Shown here one piece after another: positions 40,774-49,720 of a stretch of 64,000 bases of DNA (within the stretch, counting starts at the first letter, position 1; each line of letters begins with the position of its first letter). The translations under genes were made by a program, and so were the position numbers. Source of the DNA: Sinomonas atrocyanea (GTDB taxonomy: Bacteria > Actinomycetota > Actinomycetes > Actinomycetales > Micrococcaceae); the NCBI RefSeq assembly GCF_030811715.1, contig NZ_JAUSRH010000002.1, positions 310,001 to 374,000 on the forward strand, given 5' to 3'. A model generated the notes under the pieces. The model was not told the origin of the DNA, did not search any database, and saw only the letters and a list, made by a program, of their open reading frames with translations.

Positions 40774-43382
40774 ACGGGTTCCGGCTCGCCCTCGTCGCTG
40801 CGGTCCGGCGCCGGCGTCGCGCGCTCGAGCTTGGCGCCCTCGATGTCCAGGTCCGGCAGGATCCGCTGCAGCCAGCGCGGCAGCCACCACGCCGCGTTGC
40901 CGAGGAGGCGCATGACGGCGGGCACGAGGGTCATGCGCACCACGAACGCGTCCAGCAGGACGCCGAGGGCGAGCCCGAAGCCCAGCGGCCGGACCATCGT
41001 CAGGTGGCTGAAGATGAAGCCCGCGAAGACGCTGACCATGATGATCGCGGCGGCGGTGATCACCCGCGCGGCGTGGTGGAACCCCGTCCGGACGGCCAGG
41101 TGCGCCTCGACGCCGTGGGCGTACGACTCGCGGATGCCCGAGGTGATGAAGACCTGGTAGTCCATCGCGAGGCCGAACAGGATGCCGATGAGCAGGATCG
41201 GCATGAAGCTCAGGATGGCGCCCGGGTGGGTGACATCGAAGACCGGACCGAGCCAGCCCCACTGGTACACCGCGACGACCGCGCCGAACGCGGCGCCGAG
41301 CGAGAGCAGGAACCCGCCCGTGGCCAGCAGCGGCACGAGGACCGAGCGGAACACGAGCAGCAGCAGGAGGAAGGAGAGCCCCACGACGATCGTCAGGTAC
41401 GGCGGGAGCGCGTCGGCGAGCTTGGAGGAGACGTCCACGTTCGCGGCGGTCTGCCCAGTCAGGCCGATCGCCACGCCCGTGCTCGCCTGGATGTCGGCGC
41501 CCTTGGCCCGCAGGTCGTGGACCACCTGGACCGTGCTCGCGCTGGCCGGGCCCTCCTTCGGGATCACCTGGAACACCGCGATCCTGCGGTCGGGGCTGAC
41601 GGTGCCGGGGACGGCCGCGACCACGCCTGGCACCGCGCGGAGCTGGTCCGCGACGTCGTACTCCTTGACCTGGGCGGCGGCCGCGTCGAGGCCGGCCGGG
41701 AGGTCGCCGACCACGATGATGGGGCCCGTCATGCCCTCGCCGAAGTACTTCCCGGTCGCGTCGTAGGCCTTGAACGCGGTCGAGTCGGCCGGCTCCGACC
41801 CGCCGTCCGGGAGGGCGAGGCGCAGCTGCGCCGCGGGGACCGCGAGGACGGCGAGCAGCACGACGGCGCCCAGCACCGAGGCCCAGGGGTGCCGGGTGAC
41901 CCAGGCGCCCCACCCACGGTTGGCCTTGGCGAGGTCCGTGCGGGCCTCCTCCTCGGCATGGCCGGCCTTCGCGTTCTCTGCGAGGGCCTTGGCCCAGCGC
42001 CGCCGGGAGACGATCCGCCGCCCAGCGAACCCGAGGACCGCCGGCAGGAGGGTGACGGCGACCAGCACGGCCACGGCCACGGTCGCGGCGGCGGCGAGGC
42101 CCATGACCGCGAGGAAGGGCAGTCCGGGCACCACGAGCGCAGCGAGCGCGATCACCACGGTGAGGCCGGCGAACACCACGGCGTTGCCGGACGTGCCGAT
42201 CGAGAGCGCCACGGACTCGCGCGGGTCCATGCCGGCGAGCAGCTGCGTGCGGTGCCGGTTGACGATGAACAGCGAGTAGTCGATGCCCACGGCCAGGCCG
42301 AGCATGAGGCCCAGCATGGGGGTCACCGAGCTCATTGAGACCACGCTCGTCAGGGCGAACGTGCCGCCCACGCCGACGGCCACGCCGACGAGGGCCATGA
42401 TCAGGGGCAGGCCCGCGGCCACGAAGGTGCCGAGCATGACGAACAGCACGACCGCCGCGACGGCCACGCCGATGCCCTCGGACGTGCCGAAGATCTGCGA
42501 GATGTCCTGCGTGAGCTCCTTGCTCGGGTAGGCGTTGACGCCGGCCACGCTCGAGGCGATCGACTGGACGTCCTGCCGCAGCGCGGGGGAGAGCCCGTCG
42601 GTGGACTTGGTGAACTGGATCGAGGCGATGGCCGCCTTGCCGTCGCTCGAGACGAACCGCAGTCCCTCTGCGGCCGTGGCCTGCCGCTGCGCGAGCGCGA
42701 GCTGGGCCTTGGCGTCTGCGAGCTTGGCGGCGCCGTCGTCGGCCTGCTTCTTGCCCGCGTCGTACCGCGCTTGCCCGGCGGCGAGCTGCTGGCGCCCGCC
42801 GTCGAGCTGGGCCTGCGCCGACGCGGTGGCCTGGGCGATCGCCGGGGCCGGGAGGCCCTGGGCGGCCAGGGCCTTCTTCTGCGCGTCGAGCTGCGCCTGC
42901 CCGGCGTCGAGCCGGGCCTTGGTGGCGTCCAGGGTGGCCTTGGCGGACTCGAGCTGGGGTGTGCCGGCTGCGAGCTTCGCCTCGTTCGCCGCGATCTGCG
43001 ACTTCCCGTCCGCGATCTTCGCGGCGGCGCCGTCGAGCTGGGCCTGGGTGGTGAACGGGTCCGTCACGTTCTGGACGCCGTCCAGGCCCTTGATCTTGGC
43101 GAGCGCGGCGCTGAGGTCCTTCTTCTGGGCGTCGGTGAACGCCGCATCCGGAGACGTGAAGACCACGGTCGCGCTCCCGCCCGCGGCGGAGGGCAGCTCC
43201 GCCTTGAGCTTGTCGAGCATGCGCTGGGTCTCGGTGCCGGGGATCTGGAAGTTGTTGGTCATGCTGCCGTGGAACGCCGCGGCCGAGCCGCCGACGGCCG
43301 CGACGATGACGAGCCACGCGGCGAGGACGAGCCAGCGGCGGTCGTAGGCGAATCTGCCGAGGCGGTAGAGGAGCGAAGCCAT
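40764..43382 (-). CDS. MMPL family RND-type membrane transporter
   Basis: This 872-residue exporter has the double six-helix RND layout: TM1 near residues 17-38, a large extracytoplasmic loop (about 40-290), TM2-6 (about 300-450), then TM7, a second loop and TM8-12. The first loop is extended by a long Ala/Gln/Lys-rich coiled coil (AQLDAQKKALAAQG, AAGQARYDAGKKQADDG). Core motifs include GLMLGLAVGIDYSLFIVNRHR and ILLIGILFGLAMDYQVFITS, with the Asp-Tyr pairs of the proton relay. It is followed on the genome by maf and preceded by its probable TetR regulator 57 bp upstream. It may export lipids or drugs. Confidence 0.92.
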   Translation of the reverse strand: MASLLYRLGRFAYDRRWLVLAAWLVIVAAVGGSAAAFHGSMTNNFQIPGTETQRMLDKLKAELPSAAGGSATVVFTSPDAAFTDAQKKDLSAALAKIKGLDGVQNVTDPFTTQAQLDGAAAKIADGKSQIAANEAKLAAGTPQLESAKATLDATKARLDAGQAQLDAQKKALAAQGLPAPAIAQATASAQAQLDGGRQQLAAGQARYDAGKKQADDGAAKLADAKAQLALAQRQATAAEGLRFVSSDGKAAIASIQFTKSTDGLSPALRQDVQSIASSVAGVNAYPSKELTQDISQIFGTSEGIGVAVAAVVLFVMLGTFVAAGLPLIMALVGVAVGVGGTFALTSVVSMSSVTPMLGLMLGLAVGIDYSLFIVNRHRTQLLAGMDPRESVALSIGTSGNAVVFAGLTVVIALAALVVPGLPFLAVMGLAAAATVAVAVLVAVTLLPAVLGFAGRRIVSRRRWAKALAENAKAGHAEEEARTDLAKANRGWGAWVTRHPWASVLGAVVLLAVLAVPAAQLRLALPDGGSEPADSTAFKAYDATGKYFGEGMTGPIIVVGDLPAGLDAAAAQVKEYDVADQLRAVPGVVAAVPGTVSPDRRIAVFQVIPKEGPASASTVQVVHDLRAKGADIQASTGVAIGLTGQTAANVDVSSKLADALPPYLTIVVGLSFLLLLLVFRSVLVPLLATGGFLLSLGAAFGAVVAVYQWGWLGPVFDVTHPGAILSFMPILLIGILFGLAMDYQVFITSGIRESYAHGVEAHLAVRTGFHHAARVITAAAIIMVSVFAGFIFSHLTMVRPLGFGLALGVLLDAFVVRMTLVPAVMRLLGNAAWWLPRWLQRILPDLDIEGAKLERATPAPDRSDEGEPEPVAR

Positions 43383-43439
43383 GGGCGTTACCTGTTCAGA
43401 GCGGAGCGGACGGGGCGGTGGAGCGGGGTGGGGCGGGCC

Positions 43440-44054
43440 TCAGGGCGCGGCGAAGCCGGTCTTGAGGTGGGTGATGGCGTCGGAGAGGAGGCTTCGGAGC
43501 CGGGTGAGGGACGACGGCGAGAGGTCGCCTCCCGATTCGGCCATCCACGTTTCGAGGGCTGCCTTGCCGCAGGAGATGACGCTCCCCGACAGGGCCGCCA
43601 CGTAGAGGTCGTCGCCGAGGCCCGGGTGGCGCTCCCTGATGGCGGTGCCGATCTTGTCGGCGCAGTCGTCGAAGGCCTGCAGCTGGAAGCGCGTGAGGGG
43701 ATCGTGGCCGGCGGCCACGAGGAACGACTGGGCCATCGGCTCGATGAGGTCGTTGTCCGCGAGGCCCGTGAGGACGTGGAGCGCGGACTCGAGGATGGGC
43801 TCGTCCGCCGGCCGTTCGCGGAGCTTGTCGAGGGCGCGGTCGAGGAACCCGAACGTCGGGGCGGCGATGGCCTCCTCGACGCTGCCGAAGTAGTTGAAGA
43901 ACGTCCGCCGGGAGACTCCGGCGGCATCGGCCAGCTCCTCGGCGGTGAAGCCGCCGAGCCCGCGCGAGAGGGCGAGGGAGAGCCCGGCGGCGATGATCGA
44001 TTCGCGGGTGGCGGCCTTGTTCAGCGCGCGGCGCGAGGGGGCATCAGCGGTCAC
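43440..44054 (-). CDS. TetR family transcriptional regulator
   Basis: This is a 204-residue repressor with an N-terminal helix-turn-helix of TetR type (TRESIIAAGLSLALSRGLGG, FTAEELADAAGVSRRTFFNYF) at about residues 12-60 and a helical ligand domain. It is the first gene of an operon with the MMPL transporter, and a set of overlapping GTGCAA half-sites lies just upstream of its start. It therefore probably controls itself and the exporter, responding to a lipophilic ligand or drug that the exporter removes. Confidence 0.92.
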   Translation of the reverse strand: MTADAPSRRALNKAATRESIIAAGLSLALSRGLGGFTAEELADAAGVSRRTFFNYFGSVEEAIAAPTFGFLDRALDKLRERPADEPILESALHVLTGLADNDLIEPMAQSFLVAAGHDPLTRFQLQAFDDCADKIGTAIRERHPGLGDDLYVAALSGSVISCGKAALETWMAESGGDLSPSSLTRLRSLLSDAITHLKTGFAAP

Positions 44055-44067
44055 GCCATGACACTAC

Positions 44068-44090
44068 GTGCAAGTTTGCACCGTGTGCAA
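44068..44090. promoter_or_regulatory. TetR operator: three alternating half-sites
   Basis: GTGCAA (44068-44073), TTGCAC (44076-44081) and GTGCAA (44085-44090) give two overlapping palindromes, with spacers of two and three bases. They end 14 bp before the TetR start codon, an autoregulatory position. Confidence 0.7.
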
Positions 44091-44108
44091 GTTCTGGGCA
44101 GAGACGGC

Positions 44109-44169
44109 AACGCCGCACCAGGACATGGCCGAATCCGGTGGGGATTGCGGCGTGTCCTGATGCGGCGTT
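44109..44169. repeat. Nested inverted repeat downstream of the symporter gene
   Basis: AACGCCGCA (44109-44117) pairs with TGCGGCGTT (44161-44169). AGGACA (44120-44125) pairs with TGTCCT (44153-44158), and AATCC (44132-44136) with GGATT (44142-44146). The result is a 61-nt rod with a 2x2 and a 6x6 internal loop. It could terminate the symporter transcript (no T-run) or be a structured RNA. Confidence 0.6.
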
Positions 44170-44203
44170 TGGCGTGGCGGGGCGTGCTGCCCGCGCCGCG
44201 AGG

Positions 44204-45601
44204 TCAGCGCGCGGCGGCCAGCTCGCCGTCGTGCGTCTGCTCCGCGGCGGCGGACTCGTCGTTGAACGGGTCACCGTGGCGCGGGGCGTTGTAGAGCTCC
44301 ACGTCCAGGATGCCCTGTCGCTTGGCGACGATGGTCGGCACGAGTGCCTGGCCCGCGACGTTTACGGCCGTGCGGCCCATGTCCAGGATCGGGTCGATCG
44401 CCAGGAGCAGGCCCACGCCGGCCAGCGGCAGGCCCAGCGTCGAGAGGGTCAGCGTCAGCATCACGACGGCTCCGGTGGTGCCGGCGGTCGCGGCCGAGCC
44501 GAGGACCGAGACGAGGACGATCAGCAGGTACTGGCTGAAGTCCAGGTTGATGCCGAAGAACTGGGCGACGAAGATCGCCGCGACGGCCGGGTAGATCGCG
44601 GCGCAGCCGTCCATCTTGGTCGTAGCGCCCAGCGGCACGGCGAAGGACGCGTAGCCCTGCGGGACCCCGAGGTTGCGCTCGGCGACGCGCTGGGTGAGCG
44701 GGAGCGTGCCGATCGAGGAGCGGGAGACGAACCCCAGCTGGACGGCCGGCCACACGCCGGAGAAGTACTGCTTGACGGAGAGGCCGTGCGACTTCACGAG
44801 GATCGGGTAGACCACGAACAGCACGAGCACGAGGCCGGCGTAGATCGCAAGGGCGAACTTGCCGAGGGCGCCGATGGTGTCCCAGCCGTAGACGGCGACG
44901 GCGTTGCCGATGAGACCGATCGTGCCGAGCGGCGCGAGGCGGATGATCCACCAGAGCACCTTCTGGATGATCTCGAGGGCCGAGCGGGTGAAGTTCAGGA
45001 ACGGTTCGGCCTTCGCGCCGACCTTGAGCGCCGCGATGCCCACGGCGATCGCGATGACGAGGATCTGCAGGACGTTGAAGGACACGGTCGTGGTGACGGC
45101 GCCGCCGTCGCCAGCGGTCGAGGTCGCGCCCAGGCCGAGGAAGTTGTGCGGGAAGAGGCCGGCGAGGAACGCCCACCAGTCACCGCTCTTCCCGGTGTAC
45201 TTCGCCTGCTGGGTGATGCCGGTGCCGGCGCCCGGCTGGAAGACGACGCCGAGGGTGATGCCGATCATGACCGCGATGAACGCCGTGATCGCGAACCACA
45301 GCAGCGTGTTCCATGCGAGCTTGGCCGCGTTGGAGACCTGGCGGAGGTTGGCGATCGAGCTCACCACGGCGGTGAAGATGAGGGGGACCACAGCGGTCTG
45401 GAGCAGGCTCACGTAGCTGCTGCCGATGGTCGCCAGGGTCGCGCCGAGGGCGTTCGGGCTGGCCTTCGTGCTGCCCGTGTACTTCGCGAGGAGGCCCAGG
45501 GCGAGGCCGACGATGAGTGCGGCGATGATCTGCGGGCCGAACGACGTGGCCCACGTCGGGAGGCGGCGCTGCGTGCGCGCGGTGCTGGTTGAGGTGCTCA
45601 C
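44204..45601 (-). CDS. Dicarboxylate/amino acid:cation symporter (DAACS family)
   Basis: This 465-residue Na+ or H+ coupled importer belongs to the GltP/DctA family. It has about eight helices plus two re-entrant hairpins. Key motifs are the serine-rich hairpin GFVSRSSIGTLPLTQ, the PLGATTKMDGCAAIYP segment, AATAGTTGAVVMLTLTLSTLG in the second hairpin, and IDPILDMGRTAVNVAG, which holds the substrate and sodium ligands. GTG 45601 (VSTSTSTARTQ), after GTAGGGGGG, is preferred over a longer ATG reading that would include an unusual 37-residue lead. Substrate is a C4-dicarboxylate or an acidic amino acid. It is monocistronic, with an inverted repeat upstream. Confidence 0.9.
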   Translation of the reverse strand: MSTSTSTARTQRRLPTWATSFGPQIIAALIVGLALGLLAKYTGSTKASPNALGATLATIGSSYVSLLQTAVVPLIFTAVVSSIANLRQVSNAAKLAWNTLLWFAITAFIAVMIGITLGVVFQPGAGTGITQQAKYTGKSGDWWAFLAGLFPHNFLGLGATSTAGDGGAVTTTVSFNVLQILVIAIAVGIAALKVGAKAEPFLNFTRSALEIIQKVLWWIIRLAPLGTIGLIGNAVAVYGWDTIGALGKFALAIYAGLVLVLFVVYPILVKSHGLSVKQYFSGVWPAVQLGFVSRSSIGTLPLTQRVAERNLGVPQGYASFAVPLGATTKMDGCAAIYPAVAAIFVAQFFGINLDFSQYLLIVLVSVLGSAATAGTTGAVVMLTLTLSTLGLPLAGVGLLLAIDPILDMGRTAVNVAGQALVPTIVAKRQGILDVELYNAPRHGDPFNDESAAAEQTHDGELAAAR

Positions 45602-45629
45602 CCCCCCTACGCTAGGGCGGAGATTTTTA

Positions 45630-45656
45630 CCATACGAAGCTTGTGTTTCCTCGTAT
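45630..45656. promoter_or_regulatory. Inverted repeat in the symporter promoter
   Basis: CATACGA (45630-45636) and TCGTATG (45650-45656) form a perfect seven-bp inverted repeat with a 13-bp spacer, 29-55 bp upstream of the GTG start. This is a likely regulator site; no regulator gene is adjacent. Confidence 0.5.
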
Positions 45657-45663
45657 GACGCGG

Positions 45664-45715
45664 AGTGTGACGGCGCGGCCGCGGGTGAACCCGCCCTAGG
45701 CCGCGCCGTCACGCT
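45664..45715. terminator. Long GC-rich hairpin downstream of the DUF885 gene
   Basis: AGTGTGACGGCGCGGCC (45664-45680) pairs with GGCCGCGCCGTCACGCT (45699-45715) through 17 bp, with one G-U. TTTT follows on the plus strand. It lies between the end of the DUF885 gene and the start region of the symporter on the minus strand and may insulate the two. Confidence 0.6.
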
Positions 45716-45764
45716 GTTTTGTTACGCTATTCCTCCACCTGCTGTGGGATATGTCACGCGCGGC

Positions 45765-47495
45765 TCAGGACGTCAGCGCGCGCCGGAGGGTGTCCAGGCC
45801 GACCGATCCGAGGTTGAGGGCGCGGGTGTGGAACTCCTTCAGGTCGAACTCGCGGCCCTCCGCGGCGGCCTCCGCCTCGAGCTCGGCGCGCACCTGCTCC
45901 CAGAGCCGCTGTCCCACCTTGTAGGACGGGGCCTGCCCCGGCCACCCGAGGTAGCGGTTGAACTCGAAGTCCAGCTGGCCCTCGGACACGTCCAGGTTCT
46001 GCTTGAGGAACTCGTAGCCCTTCTGGGCCGTCCAGGTCCCGGTGCCCCAGCGCTCCGGGACCTCGAGGCCGAGGTGGACCCCGATGTCGAAGACCACGCG
46101 CGCGGCGCGCATGCGCTGGCCATCGAGCATGCCCATGCGGTCGCCCGGGTCGGAGAGGTAGCCGAGCTCGTCCATGAGCCGCTCGGCGTACAGCGCCCAG
46201 CCCTCGCCGTGGCCCGAGACCCAGCAGATGTTCCGGCGCCAGTCGTTGAGCAGCTCGCGGCGGTACACCGCCGTGGCGCACTGGAGGTGGTGGCCCGGGA
46301 CGCCCTCGTGGTAGACGGTGCTCGTCTCCGCCCACGTGGTGAAGGTGTCCTCGCCCTCCGGGACGGACCACCACATGCGACCCGGCCGGGAGAAGTCGTC
46401 CGACGGCGGCGTGTAGTAGATCCCGCCGTCCTGCGTCGGCGCGATCATGCACTCGAGCCGGTGCATGGGGCCCACGATCTCGAAGTGGGTTCCCGCGAGG
46501 TTCGCCACGGCCCGGTCGGAGAGGTCCTGCATCCAGGCCCGCAGCGCGTCGGTGCCCTTGAGCTGCCGGGCGGGGTCCGCGTTGAGGGCGGCCTTGGCCT
46601 CGGCGATGCTGGCGCCGGGCTTGATCTGCTCCGCGACGGCCTCCTGCTCCGCGATGATGCGGTCCAGCTCGGCGACGCCCCACGCGTACGTCTCCTCGAG
46701 GTCGACCGTGGCGCCGAGGAACCGGCGGGACTCGAGCGCGTACCGCTCGCGGCCCACGGCGTCCTCCTCGGGCGCCTGGGGGAGGAGCTCGCCTTCGAGG
46801 AAGTCGGCGAGCCCACGGTAGGCCGCGGACGCGGCCGCGCAGCCGTCGGTGAGGGCGGAGGCGACGTCGGCCGGCAGCTGGGCGCCGCCGTCGAGCGTCG
46901 CGTCCGCGGCGAGTCTGGCGAAGAAGCCGGTGCCTTCCGCGCCGTACTTGCGGCACTGGCCGACGACGACGCGCACCTGCCGCGCCGCCGAGACCTTGCC
47001 GTCCGCCGCGGCGCCCCGGAGCGAGGCGATGTAGCCCTCGACGGCGGCGGGGACGTTGGCGGCGCGGCCGGCGATGTGGCTCCAGTGCTCGGCGGTGTCG
47101 GTGGGCATGAGGTCGAAGACCGCGCGGATCGACTGCGCCGGCGACTCGATGTTGTTCAGCGTCGCGGCGACCCACCCGCTCGCGTACCGCTCGGCGTCGA
47201 GGCCCAGCCGCTCGCGCATCGCGTCGAGGGTGACCTCGTCGATCTCGTCCTCGGGCGCCGCAGCGTCGAGGGCGCCGAGGGTGTCCCGCACGAGGGCGCT
47301 GCGCTCGTCGAGGCCCGCGGGCGAGTAGTCCGGGTACTCCGTCTCGTGGCCCGGGTAGCCGAGCTCGGTCGCGAGGGCCGGGTCGAGCTCGAGCAGCTTG
47401 CGGGTGAACTCGTCGGCGATGGCGTCGAGGGCGCTGGGCGCGCGGGTGCCTGCCGGGCTGTGCTGGTTCTGGTCAGTGTTCTGCGTCACGGTCAC
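45765..47495 (-). CDS. DUF885 family putative metallopeptidase-like protein
   Basis: This 576-residue protein belongs to the DUF885 family. It is largely helical, without signal peptide or membrane segment. The most telling motif is TVYHEGVPGHHLQ, an HExxxHH-like pattern resembling zinc peptidase sites, followed by NICWVSGHGEGWALYAERLM with a candidate third ligand. The C-terminal region includes YLGWPGQAPSYKVGQRLW. The start is uncertain: GTG 47495 (VTVTQNTDQNQ) is preferred to a longer reading that begins in repeat DNA. Function is probably peptide or ester hydrolysis, unproven for most members. Confidence 0.85.
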   Translation of the reverse strand: MTVTQNTDQNQHSPAGTRAPSALDAIADEFTRKLLELDPALATELGYPGHETEYPDYSPAGLDERSALVRDTLGALDAAAPEDEIDEVTLDAMRERLGLDAERYASGWVAATLNNIESPAQSIRAVFDLMPTDTAEHWSHIAGRAANVPAAVEGYIASLRGAAADGKVSAARQVRVVVGQCRKYGAEGTGFFARLAADATLDGGAQLPADVASALTDGCAAASAAYRGLADFLEGELLPQAPEEDAVGRERYALESRRFLGATVDLEETYAWGVAELDRIIAEQEAVAEQIKPGASIAEAKAALNADPARQLKGTDALRAWMQDLSDRAVANLAGTHFEIVGPMHRLECMIAPTQDGGIYYTPPSDDFSRPGRMWWSVPEGEDTFTTWAETSTVYHEGVPGHHLQCATAVYRRELLNDWRRNICWVSGHGEGWALYAERLMDELGYLSDPGDRMGMLDGQRMRAARVVFDIGVHLGLEVPERWGTGTWTAQKGYEFLKQNLDVSEGQLDFEFNRYLGWPGQAPSYKVGQRLWEQVRAELEAEAAAEGREFDLKEFHTRALNLGSVGLDTLRRALTS

Positions 47496-47554
47496 GAGCC
47501 TAGCGCGGGGCGCCGACACGTGAAAGAACCCGTGCACATCTTCCCGCCCCTCCC

Positions 47555-47682
47555 GTTGAGGGGCCACCTACGCCCGGTTGCGGAGTCAGGTGCGCACCGC
47601 TGAGGAGTCACGTGCCGGTGGATTGACTCCTCGAGGGCGCGTAGGTGACTTCTTGAGAGGACGGAGGTGACTCCTCAACCGG
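47555..47682. repeat. Intergenic repeat cluster, family TTGAGGAGTCACCTCCGT (copy 2)
   Basis: At least five diverged units occur: GTTGAGGGGCCACCTACG (47555-47572), GCGGAGTCAGGTGCG, CTGAGGAGTCACGTGC, and, inverted, CGTAGGTGACTTCTTGAG (47640-47657) and ACGGAGGTGACTCCTCAA (47661-47678). The first and fourth form a long-range inverted pair. This is the same family as at 37976-38113, although the flanking genes are unrelated. Confidence 0.7.
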
Positions 47683-47717
47683 GGTGGGGTCGGCCCAGCC
47701 CCGGGCGGCCTTCGCGC

Positions 47718-47972
47718 TCAGGCGCGGCCGCGGCGCTGGGCGATCATGTGCCGCGGGCGAAGCGTCGCCCGCCGGATCCGCTCGCGGCGCGTCGGGGCCG
47801 CGGGCGCGGTCTCGGGGGCGGCGCTGCCGAGGGAGGCGAGCACTGCCGTGAGCGCCGCGATCTCCTCGGGGCCCGGGTTCCCGCGCGTGACCGAGAAGAG
47901 CACCGGCGCGGCGGCGACGGCGGGCGAGTCCCCGCCGTCGTGCGTCTGGGACTTCTGCGGGAGCGCGCTCAC
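47718..47972 (-). CDS. accE5: Acyl-CoA carboxylase epsilon subunit
   Basis: This 84-residue protein matches the small AccE/PccE-type subunit found only in actinobacterial acyl-CoA carboxylases. The core is [20 protein letters not shown], the typical (V)(R/T)GNPxxEExAALxAV pattern, followed by a basic tail ([14 protein letters not shown]). The GTG start overlaps the accD5 stop by four bases (GTGA). It bridges and stabilises the alpha/beta complex. The first 25 residues are low-complexity. Confidence 0.88.
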   Translation of the reverse strand: MSALPQKSQTHDGGDSPAVAAAPVLFSVTRGNPGPEEIAALTAVLASLGSAAPETAPAAPTRRERIRRATLRPRHMIAQRRGRA

Positions 47973-49552
47973 AGCGGGATGTTCCCGTGCTTCTTGGCGG
48001 GCATCGACGCGTGCTTGTCGCGCAGCGCGCGCAGGCCGCGCAGCAGCTGCACGCGGGTCTCCGACGGGGCGATCACCGCGTCGATGTACCCGAGCTCGGC
48101 CGCCTGGTACGGGTTGAGGAGCTCCTCCTCGTAGTGCTGGATGAGCTCGGCGCGCTTGGCCTCGACGTCGCCGCCCTCGGCGGAGACCGCCGCCAGCTCG
48201 CGGCGGTACAGGATGTTCACCGCGCCCTGTGCGCCCATGACGCCGATCTGCGCGGTGGGCCAGGCGAGGTTCAGGTCGGCGCCGAGCTTCTTGGAGCCCA
48301 TGACGATGTACGCGCCGCCGTAGGCCTTGCGGCAGATCACGGTGAGCTTCGGCACCGTCGCCTCGGCGTACGCGTAGAGCAGCTTCGCGCCGCGGCGGAT
48401 GATGCCCTGGAACTCCTGGTCCTTGCCGGGCAGGAAGCCGGGGACGTCGACGAGCGTGATGATCGGGATGTTGAAGGCATCGCAGTGGCGCACGAACCGG
48501 GCGGCCTTCTCCGAGGCCGCGATGTCCAGCGTGCCGGCGAACTGGATGGGCTGGTTCGCGACGATCCCGACCGTGTGGCCCTCCATGCGGCCGTAGCCGA
48601 TAATCACGTTCGGCGCGTAGAGCGCCTGCATCTCGAGGAAGTTGCCGTCGTCGAGGATCCCCTCGATCACGGTGCGCATGTCGTAGCCCTGGGTGGGGGA
48701 GTCGGGGACGAGCGTGTCGAGGACGAGGTCCTCGTCGCTCTGCTCGAGCTCCTGGTCCGAGTCGAGGACGGGGGCCTCGACGAGGTTGTTCGAGGGCAGG
48801 ACGTCCAGGAGCTCGCGGACGAACTCGATCGCGTCGGCCTCGTCGGAGGCGAGGTACGTCGCGGTGCCGGTCGTGGCGTTGTGCTGGCGCGCGCCGCCGA
48901 GCGTCTCCATGTCGACTTCCTCGCCCGTGACGGTCTTGATGACGTCGGGGCCGGTGATGAACATGTGGCTCGTCTTGTCCACCATGACCACGTAGTCCGT
49001 CAGCGCCGGGGAGTAGGCCGCCCCGCCCGCGCAGGGGCCCATGATGAGCGAGATCTGCGGGACCACGCCCGAGGCGGCCACGTTGTTCCGGAAGATGTCC
49101 GCGAACATGGCCAGGGAGGCGACGCCCTCCTGGATGCGCGCGCCGCCGCCGTCGTTGATGCCCACCACCGGGCAGCCGTTGCGGAGGGCGAACTCCTGGA
49201 CCTTGACGATCTTCTCGCCGTTGACCTGGCTCAGCGAGCCGCCGTAGACCGAGAAGTCCTGGCTGTACACGGCGACGAGGCGGCCGTCCACCGTGCCGTA
49301 CCCGGAGACGACGCCGTCGCCGAGCGGCTTCTTCTTCTCCATCCCGAAGGCGGTGGAGCGGTGGACCCGGAGGGTGTCGAACTCGACGAAGCTGTCCGGA
49401 TCGAGCAGCATGTCGATGCGTTCGCGCGCCGTGTTCTTCCCGCGCGCGTGCTGCTTCTCGATCGCCTCCTGGCCCGAGGGCGCGAGCGAGGCCGCCCGCC
49501 GGTCGCGGAAGTCCGCGATCTTGCCTGCGGTGGTGGTCAGGTCGTGGGTCAC
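47969..49552 (-). CDS. accD5: Acyl-CoA carboxylase beta (carboxyltransferase) subunit
   Basis: This 527-residue carboxyltransferase moves CO2 from biotin on AccA3 to acetyl-/propionyl-CoA, giving malonyl- or methylmalonyl-CoA. N- and C-terminal crotonase-like halves are present ([55 protein letters not shown]; then [28 protein letters not shown] and [18 protein letters not shown]). I place the start at GTG 49552 ([11 protein letters not shown]), preceded by GGAG. ATG 49582 is an alternative ten codons upstream. The order accD5-accE5 with maf/accA3 and birA nearby matches mycobacteria. Confidence 0.95.
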   Translation of the reverse strand: MTHDLTTTAGKIADFRDRRAASLAPSGQEAIEKQHARGKNTARERIDMLLDPDSFVEFDTLRVHRSTAFGMEKKKPLGDGVVSGYGTVDGRLVAVYSQDFSVYGGSLSQVNGEKIVKVQEFALRNGCPVVGINDGGGARIQEGVASLAMFADIFRNNVAASGVVPQISLIMGPCAGGAAYSPALTDYVVMVDKTSHMFITGPDVIKTVTGEEVDMETLGGARQHNATTGTATYLASDEADAIEFVRELLDVLPSNNLVEAPVLDSDQELEQSDEDLVLDTLVPDSPTQGYDMRTVIEGILDDGNFLEMQALYAPNVIIGYGRMEGHTVGIVANQPIQFAGTLDIAASEKAARFVRHCDAFNIPIITLVDVPGFLPGKDQEFQGIIRRGAKLLYAYAEATVPKLTVICRKAYGGAYIVMGSKKLGADLNLAWPTAQIGVMGAQGAVNILYRRELAAVSAEGGDVEAKRAELIQHYEEELLNPYQAAELGYIDAVIAPSETRVQLLRGLRALRDKHASMPAKKHGNIPL

Positions 49553-49592
49553 ACTCACTCCAGCTCTCGGTCCGTAGCTCACGCGCGGTGGC

Positions 49593-49611
49593 TCTGTAGG
49601 GTCCGCACAAA
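49593..49611. promoter_or_regulatory. Imperfect acc-type palindrome close to accD5
   Basis: TCTGTAGG-GTC-CGCACAAA matches the 19-bp framework of the accA3 site in its left half and in CACAAA on the right. It is the weaker of two sites in this spacer. Confidence 0.45.
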
Positions 49612-49656
49612 GGGCGGAGACGTCCCCTCAGTCTAGTGAGGCCCTGTGGCGGCGCC

Positions 49657-49675
49657 TGTGTAGGAACCCTACAAA
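49657..49675. promoter_or_regulatory. Operator-like palindrome upstream of accD5
   Basis: TGTGTAGG-AAC-CCTACAAA has a perfect six-bp core TGTAGG-N3-CCTACA. It shares 16 of 19 positions with the perfect palindrome upstream of accA3 at 39992-40010. Confidence 0.65.
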
Positions 49676-49720
49676 TTCGGGCGGCCGGCCAGCGCGGGTC
49701 CCCATGGGCGCGGCGCCCTT

